Virus record (IMG/VR): IMGVR_UViG_3300030329_004297
Coordinates: 1 to 36,057 of that record
Origin: a virus
Direction: 5' to 3' (one strand)
DNA: 36,057 bases
How positions within the stretch are numbered: the stretch's first letter is position 1; each line of letters opens with the position of its first letter. The translations under genes and the position numbers were made by a program. Positions 31,320 to 36,057 of the stretch are shown here, one piece after another. The notes under the pieces were generated by a model, which saw nothing but the letters and a program-made list of their open reading frames with translations, made no database searches and was not told where the DNA came from.

Positions 31320-31895
31320 ATGTCAAATTGGGCTAACAGCCAAGAATATTTAAATCAGTTGAATCAAGGTGAGAAATTTGGAAAATTCGTTAATCCTCAG
31401 CAGATTCAACAAATTATGCAACCTACTCAAAATATGATAGGTCAGCAAACTGGCATAGCCAATCAATTAATGGACCCTGAATCTGCTATGAATGTTCGTA
31501 TGAATATGCAAATGAGAGACCTTATGCAACAAAGAGCAGCAGAAGCTGGTCAGCAACAAATGAGTAGTATGCAAAGAATGGCTGCTCAAGGCGGCATAGG
31601 TTCTGGTCAAGCTATGATGAATGCTAGAATGGCTATGAATCAGGCTATGGGAGGTGTTAATCAACAAGCCGCAGCTCAACAAATAGCAGCTGAACAAGCT
31701 CGATTTGGACAAGGATTAGGGGCTTTCCAAAATATGGCACAAATGCAACAATCATTAGGGCAACAATATTCTAATGCTTATCTGCAAAGAATAGCTCAAA
31801 ATAGACTTGTTAGAAAAAAAGCAAAAAAGAAAAAATGGTATCAGAAATTATTAGGACATGTAGGTAGTAATATAATGAAAGGACTGGGTGTATAA
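31320..31895 (+). CDS. Gln/Met-rich internal virion protein candidate, 191 aa
   Basis: GGAG lies 7 bases before the ATG. The protein is composed largely of Gln, Met and Ala in long helices (QQIQQIMQPTQNM, AMMNARMAMNQAMGGVN) and ends with a cluster of lysines and an amphipathic tail (RKKAKKKKWYQKLLGHVG). Its length and helical nature resemble T7 gp14 (196 residues), the smallest of the three ejected core proteins, and it is followed by progressively larger proteins as in T7. No homology is claimed. It probably belongs to the internal or ejected proteins. Confidence 0.68.
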   Translation: MSNWANSQEYLNQLNQGEKFGKFVNPQQIQQIMQPTQNMIGQQTGIANQLMDPESAMNVRMNMQMRDLMQQRAAEAGQQQMSSMQRMAAQGGIGSGQAMMNARMAMNQAMGGVNQQAAAQQIAAEQARFGQGLGAFQNMAQMQQSLGQQYSNAYLQRIAQNRLVRKKAKKKKWYQKLLGHVGSNIMKGLGV

Positions 31896-33188
31896 ATGGC
31901 TGAACCTTACGGATTATTTGCTCCAACTCAAGAAGATATAGAAGCTACACAGTATAATCAAGCTCAAGATGTAATAACAGGAGCTATTGGTAGTACTATC
32001 GGTGGTATTATTGGACAACTACCTCAGATGAGGAAAAGTAGAAAAGTTAATCAATACTGGCGAGATAAAGATATGGCTATTAATTCTCCTATAACTGTAG
32101 GTGAAGATGGTAGTTTAAATCTTGACCCTATAAGTAAAGACAATATGAATTTTGGGTCTTTATCAGAGGAATGGAATAATTATAAAAACTATCTAGAGTC
32201 TAATAGAATTAGAGTTACAGATGAAGATTATGTTACATTTAGAGAAATCTATGAAGGTAAATCAACAGAATATGGTAATACTTTAGCTAATAAGTTTTCT
32301 TCTATGAAAATGAGAGGGGTTTCAGATTCTAGCATTAGAGATTTAGTATCTACTAATAGAGGACTTTATGATACTATGTCAAGAATTGGAATGGTATCTC
32401 CTGAAGCAGATGCGCAATTTGCTCCTTACTTAAAAGCTAAAGGAGGTCTTTGGGGTGGTTTGAAAAAAGCCGTTCCTGAGGCAGCAATAACGGCTGCTTC
32501 TTTTGCTGCTCCTGTTCTTGGATACCAGGCTGGAAAAACTGGCTATCAAAAACTTACAGGTGCTAAAAAGCAACCAGGTTTTTTTAAAAATTTAAAAAGT
32601 GCTTTTGATTTGGGCACTGGAAGAAGATTTAAAGAAGAAGCGATTAAATCTGATGCTTTAAGAAAAAAAGTGCCGTGGACTACTAAAGATACAAAGCTGA
32701 TTAATCAAAAAAAAGCAGCTCTTAAAAGAGCTCAAACAAAAGTAGACAAGTTACAAACTAAAGCTGGAAAGCTTAGAAAAGGCAAATCTCAAAAAGCTTT
32801 AACTAAAGCACAAACAAATCTTAAAAAAGCAACTACCATTCTTGATACAGCTAAAGGAAAAACAAAACCAATGTCTAAAAGTAGAATTACTAGTACTTTA
32901 ACAAATGCTCTTAGGAAAAAAGGAGTAAGAGGAGTATATAAGGAATTAGTTGAAAGAGTAGGTAGAAGAGCTGCACTTGGTTTAATGGCTAGAGTTGGTT
33001 TAGGTACTGCTGCTTCTTTCACTGGAATAGGTACTGCATTTGGAGTAGGTATGAATGTTTTAGCTGCATACCAAATAGCTAGAGCTTTAGCAGGTGCTTT
33101 AAAAGAAGTAGAAGGAGATTCAACTTTCTCAGAAAAAATGTTTGGTAAAAAATCAGGCTCATCAACATTAAAAGGTTCTCAATTCTAG
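31896..33188 (+). CDS. Internal/ejection protein candidate, 430 aa
   Basis: Starts directly after the previous stop. A glycine-rich hydrophobic segment near the N-terminus (ITGAIGSTIGGIIGQL) and several alanine/glycine helices (AAITAASFAAPVLGYQAG, and LGTAASFTGIGTAFGVGMNVLAA near the C-terminus) suggest membrane interaction. Between them lies a long lysine-rich coiled coil (LINQKKAALKRAQTKVDKL, about 275-330). Amphipathic, membrane-active stretches with coiled coil are typical of proteins that podoviruses inject to build a channel. Second of the three-gene ejection-type set. Confidence 0.65.
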   Translation: MAEPYGLFAPTQEDIEATQYNQAQDVITGAIGSTIGGIIGQLPQMRKSRKVNQYWRDKDMAINSPITVGEDGSLNLDPISKDNMNFGSLSEEWNNYKNYLESNRIRVTDEDYVTFREIYEGKSTEYGNTLANKFSSMKMRGVSDSSIRDLVSTNRGLYDTMSRIGMVSPEADAQFAPYLKAKGGLWGGLKKAVPEAAITAASFAAPVLGYQAGKTGYQKLTGAKKQPGFFKNLKSAFDLGTGRRFKEEAIKSDALRKKVPWTTKDTKLINQKKAALKRAQTKVDKLQTKAGKLRKGKSQKALTKAQTNLKKATTILDTAKGKTKPMSKSRITSTLTNALRKKGVRGVYKELVERVGRRAALGLMARVGLGTAASFTGIGTAFGVGMNVLAAYQIARALAGALKEVEGDSTFSEKMFGKKSGSSTLKGSQF

Positions 33189-33189
33189 T

Positions 33190-36057
33190 GTGGCAGTCGA
33201 AAATCAAACACAATTTCAACCTCGAATAAGCGCAGAACAAACTCGTAATTTAATATCTGCGTACCAAGAATACCCTAAAAGATATCAACATGTTATAGAT
33301 GACTTAAGGCAACATGCGTCTTATCATAATGTTCCTTTCTATGAAGGTGACTTTTCTATCATAGATGCTGTTAAACAAGCAGGAGGGGGCTTTTTAGAAG
33401 GTTTTACTACTTTAAAGGTAGTAGACCCTCCTGACAACGAATATGAAGCAATAGCACGTAATATAGGCCATTTAGCAGGTTTTGCACCTGGTATGCTAGC
33501 TGGACCAGCAAAAGCTCTTAAGCTTACTGGTATGGCTAAAGCAGCAGGATTTTTAGCTGACAAATCTGTACCTATGGCAGTTGCAAAGTTTGCTACTAAT
33601 AAAGCTAGAGGATTAGCAGGAGGTTTAATTAAAGCTAGTCAAGGCAGCAGATTTTCTGCTATGAATACTGCTAGTAAGTTTTTACTTGGCAATAGGGCTA
33701 AACATATAGCAGAAGGAGCATTTCATTTAGGTGTTGCTAGTTCTGTGTCTTCTATATGGGAAGGTGTAGATACTATGCTTGAAAGTTTCTTTGGAGGAGC
33801 TATAGCTGGTGGTGTATTTAGAGGTATAGGTAATATAATACCTGGAGACAAAGGAGCTGATAAATTTGTAAGAGGATTAGCTGGTTCTTTGTTTATGGGA
33901 ATACCTGCTAGTCAAAGAGGAGCTACTACTCCAGAACAAGTATATGAATATTTAATGGGTGCTTACTTTGGTAGTAAAGAAATGCCATGGTATAGAGCTA
34001 GTGCAGGTAAATTCCTATCAAAAATGGAAGAACAAGCTAGAAAAGACCCTAAGATAGCAGTAGAAAGAAATCCAGCTGATATGGAAGGATTCTCTGAGTT
34101 GCCTGAGATAGTACAAAAGCATGTTAAAAAACAAGCTGAAGATATATATGGTAAGTGGGGAGAAAATGCAGGTAGAGCTCATGAATTAATGAAAGAGCTT
34201 GGTATATTAGAACAAATACCAGCTGATGCTCCTATGGAAATGGGCTATCCTATTTTACAAAAAGTTGTTGAAGGTGTTAGAGGTCAATCTGGTGCTAAAC
34301 CTAGTGAAATACTAGACTTTGGCGTTAGTGGAGGTACTAAAGGAGCTTCTGCTACATGGGCTACATATTTAAAAAGAGCTGGAGTACCTACAGTTCATTA
34401 TGTTTCACAAGGACAAAGTGGAAGATTAGCTAAAGATAGAACTGCTGGCGTTCCTAGAGAAATGTCAAAGAAAGAACTTTTAAATAACTTAGAAGAAGTA
34501 GATAGAGCAGCTTCTAACCTTAATAAACAAACTCCATCTGATGACTATACTTTAGATTTACAACTTAGAAATGCTGAAATAGTGAAGAAATCATCTAAGA
34601 TATATGCAGTAGGCAATATAATGTCTCCTACTTCGGGTAACAAACATACCAAAAAGAATCCTCAATTACATGGAAGAGCAGTAGAAGGTGGAACTGGATG
34701 GGGAATCCAAATGGCTATTAATGCAAGAAAGCCTATATTTGTCTTTGACCAACCTAGTAAGAAATGGTTTGCATTTGACTATGGAGTTAAAGGTGGTGGA
34801 AGATTTAGAGTTATGGAAGGCATTCCTGATTTAGTTAAAAGGCCTGGATTAATAGGCTCTAGAAAGCTTACTAAAGCTGGTAGTAAAGCTATTAAAGATG
34901 TTGTAATGAAAAAGTTTCCAGAAGCCTATAAAGGAGAAAAACCTGACGAATCTCAGAAAGGTATTAATGTAAAGATATTAGATAAGCATCCTGAGGTTAT
35001 TAAAGAAACTGTAGAATTAGCAGAAAAACAAAGGCAATTAACTAGAAATATAAATGAACTTGAAAATGCTATAAAAGATAAAGAATTAGATAAGAAAAGT
35101 ATTGCTAAAGCTAAAAAGGAAATAAAAGCTAATAAAGCAGAATTTAAAAAGAATGAAAAGAGAATATTTAAATTAAATAAACTCTCCCCTACTCAACATT
35201 TTGACATTGAAGGCAATATAGTTGATGAATCTGCTCCTTCTGTAGATACAGGGATGGCTAATACTAATACAGGGAATAAAGCAGAATTTTTTGTTAGAAG
35301 ATTTATGAGAGACTTATATAAAGGAGATGAACTTCCTCAAACACAAAACGCTAGAATAACTAATGTCTCTAAACAAATACATCAATTATTTACAAAGCAT
35401 TTTGATAAAAACTTTAAAATAAATAATTCAGAAGAGTTTGCTGCTGATATACAAAAGATATGGCCTAGAGATTTATCTAGAGAGGCTAAAGGTTATTTAA
35501 GAGCTTGGTTAAGGTCAGCTAATAATGGCAAATCTAATACTTATTTAATGGTATCTGATAAAAGAGTAAGACTAAGCAATCCTAATAATCCTAGAACTTA
35601 TGCTGGTAAAAGAAAGAAAGTACAAAGAGCTCCTTCTGTACTAGAGCTATTTTATGAGGCTAATAGACCTAAAAATGATATAGGTGAGCCTATTGTTTTA
35701 TTTGACGAAATAACAGTTAAGAATAAAAGAGGAAGTAATATAGATGTTCCTTTATATAAACTTAAAAAGCATTGGGCTAATGAAAAAATAGGTCCTAAAA
35801 ATCTACGTAGAGGAGAAAAGAAAGCAGAAACTAAGTTTAGGGCTTTGCAATCAAAGATTATAAATTATATGTTTAAAAACCATAATATGATTCCTTTAGG
35901 TGGGGTAGGAGATAAAGCTAGAATGATGTTTGTTAAAGTTCATCCTAATGCTAATTTAAAACCTGCTAAAATTAAAGCTGAAGTTGCTACTATTAGAAAC
36001 GAAATTAATAAGTTTAAATATAAAGACAAAAATGGTAAGATTAAAAAGCTAGATAGT
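33190..36057 (+). CDS. Large polyvalent-type virion protein with SLOG domain, partial (956+ aa)
   Basis: Runs in frame off the right edge without a stop. Start is GTG at 33190 (MAVENQTQFQPRISAEQ); an in-frame TAA at 33169-33171 allows no earlier one. Residues 1-370 hold Ala/Gly-rich, probably membrane-active segments (GGAIAGGVFRGIGNIIPG, about 205). Residues about 372-530 read as a cpYpsA-type SLOG domain: SGGTKGASATWATYLKRAGVP (start about 380), RNAEIVKKSSKIYAVGN, GGTGWGIQMAINARKPIFVFD (500-520). SLOG domains bind nucleotide-derived ligands. A strong coiled coil follows (about 595-660), then a mixed basic domain to the edge. As the third of the ejection-type set it matches T7 gp16 in position, so it may be delivered with the DNA. 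Confidence 0.75.
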   Translation, partial: MAVENQTQFQPRISAEQTRNLISAYQEYPKRYQHVIDDLRQHASYHNVPFYEGDFSIIDAVKQAGGGFLEGFTTLKVVDPPDNEYEAIARNIGHLAGFAPGMLAGPAKALKLTGMAKAAGFLADKSVPMAVAKFATNKARGLAGGLIKASQGSRFSAMNTASKFLLGNRAKHIAEGAFHLGVASSVSSIWEGVDTMLESFFGGAIAGGVFRGIGNIIPGDKGADKFVRGLAGSLFMGIPASQRGATTPEQVYEYLMGAYFGSKEMPWYRASAGKFLSKMEEQARKDPKIAVERNPADMEGFSELPEIVQKHVKKQAEDIYGKWGENAGRAHELMKELGILEQIPADAPMEMGYPILQKVVEGVRGQSGAKPSEILDFGVSGGTKGASATWATYLKRAGVPTVHYVSQGQSGRLAKDRTAGVPREMSKKELLNNLEEVDRAASNLNKQTPSDDYTLDLQLRNAEIVKKSSKIYAVGNIMSPTSGNKHTKKNPQLHGRAVEGGTGWGIQMAINARKPIFVFDQPSKKWFAFDYGVKGGGRFRVMEGIPDLVKRPGLIGSRKLTKAGSKAIKDVVMKKFPEAYKGEKPDESQKGINVKILDKHPEVIKETVELAEKQRQLTRNINELENAIKDKELDKKSIAKAKKEIKANKAEFKKNEKRIFKLNKLSPTQHFDIEGNIVDESAPSVDTGMANTNTGNKAEFFVRRFMRDLYKGDELPQTQNARITNVSKQIHQLFTKHFDKNFKINNSEEFAADIQKIWPRDLSREAKGYLRAWLRSANNGKSNTYLMVSDKRVRLSNPNNPRTYAGKRKKVQRAPSVLELFYEANRPKNDIGEPIVLFDEITVKNKRGSNIDVPLYKLKKHWANEKIGPKNLRRGEKKAETKFRALQSKIINYMFKNHNMIPLGGVGDKARMMFVKVHPNANLKPAKIKAEVATIRNEINKFKYKDKNGKIKKLDS

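Noticed and set aside
1-36057. CRISPR array, insertion sequence, integrase or attachment site
   Set aside because: No regularly spaced repeats, transposase motifs, recombinase motifs or target duplications seen.

Overview
The window is about 36 kb of the virion-morphogenesis half of an AT-rich tailed double-stranded DNA phage. The architecture is podovirus-like: terminase, P22-type portal, scaffold, major capsid protein, two connector-type proteins, one very long tail protein and a late cluster resembling internal ejection proteins. No tail tube, tape-measure, sheath or integrase gene is visible. The overall style (taATG start/stop overlaps, tiny lysine/arginine-rich peptides, SU10-like capsid) is what I would expect of an uncultured aquatic, probably marine, phage. 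A phage-encoded protein with outer-membrane beta-barrel features points to a Gram-negative host. Both host and habitat are inferences.

Layout. Positions 1-1623 carry small genes read leftward, most of unknown function, with a perfect intrinsic terminator (1297-1325), a large inverted repeat in one leader (790-853) and a possibly structured stretch (205-298). Positions 1624-2010 are a divergent control region with several hairpins, two 12-14 bp palindromes and tandem promoter-like sites firing rightward. From 2011 to the right edge everything reads rightward. In order: a glycine-rich protein and small or virion-type proteins (2011-3806), a lysozyme-like protein (3806), the probable small terminase (4336), a basic peptide, a 2-oxoglutarate/Fe(II)-oxygenase-like ORF, the large terminase (5673), portal (7192), scaffold (9402), major capsid (10411), four beta-rich virion proteins (11836-14354), two basic peptides, connector proteins (14648-16031), a beta-rich protein (16044), an MshEN-like membrane coiled-coil protein (16505), a basic AT-hook-like peptide, a predicted outer-membrane barrel (17298), tiny possible lysis/membrane genes (18353-18848), a zinc ribbon, a metallophosphoesterase, a 3453-residue tail protein (20035-30396), a tail-associated protein (30396), and, behind a second promoter-like site, three proteins arranged like the T7 gp14/15/16 ejection set (31320 to the right edge).

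The rightward genes look like one translationally coupled late unit plus a second late unit for the ejection-type proteins. The two strongest promoter candidates share the same layout: a TTG-type -35, an 18-base spacer and TATATT inside TGTATATTAT. The most unusual element is the last gene, cut by the right edge. It is a large multidomain protein carrying what reads as a cpYpsA-type SLOG nucleotide-ligand domain, so it may be a polyvalent protein delivered with the DNA. Other points of interest are the barrel protein, the oxygenase between the terminase genes, and the giant tail protein whose two ends look like a tail-nozzle propeller separated by roughly 2900 residues.
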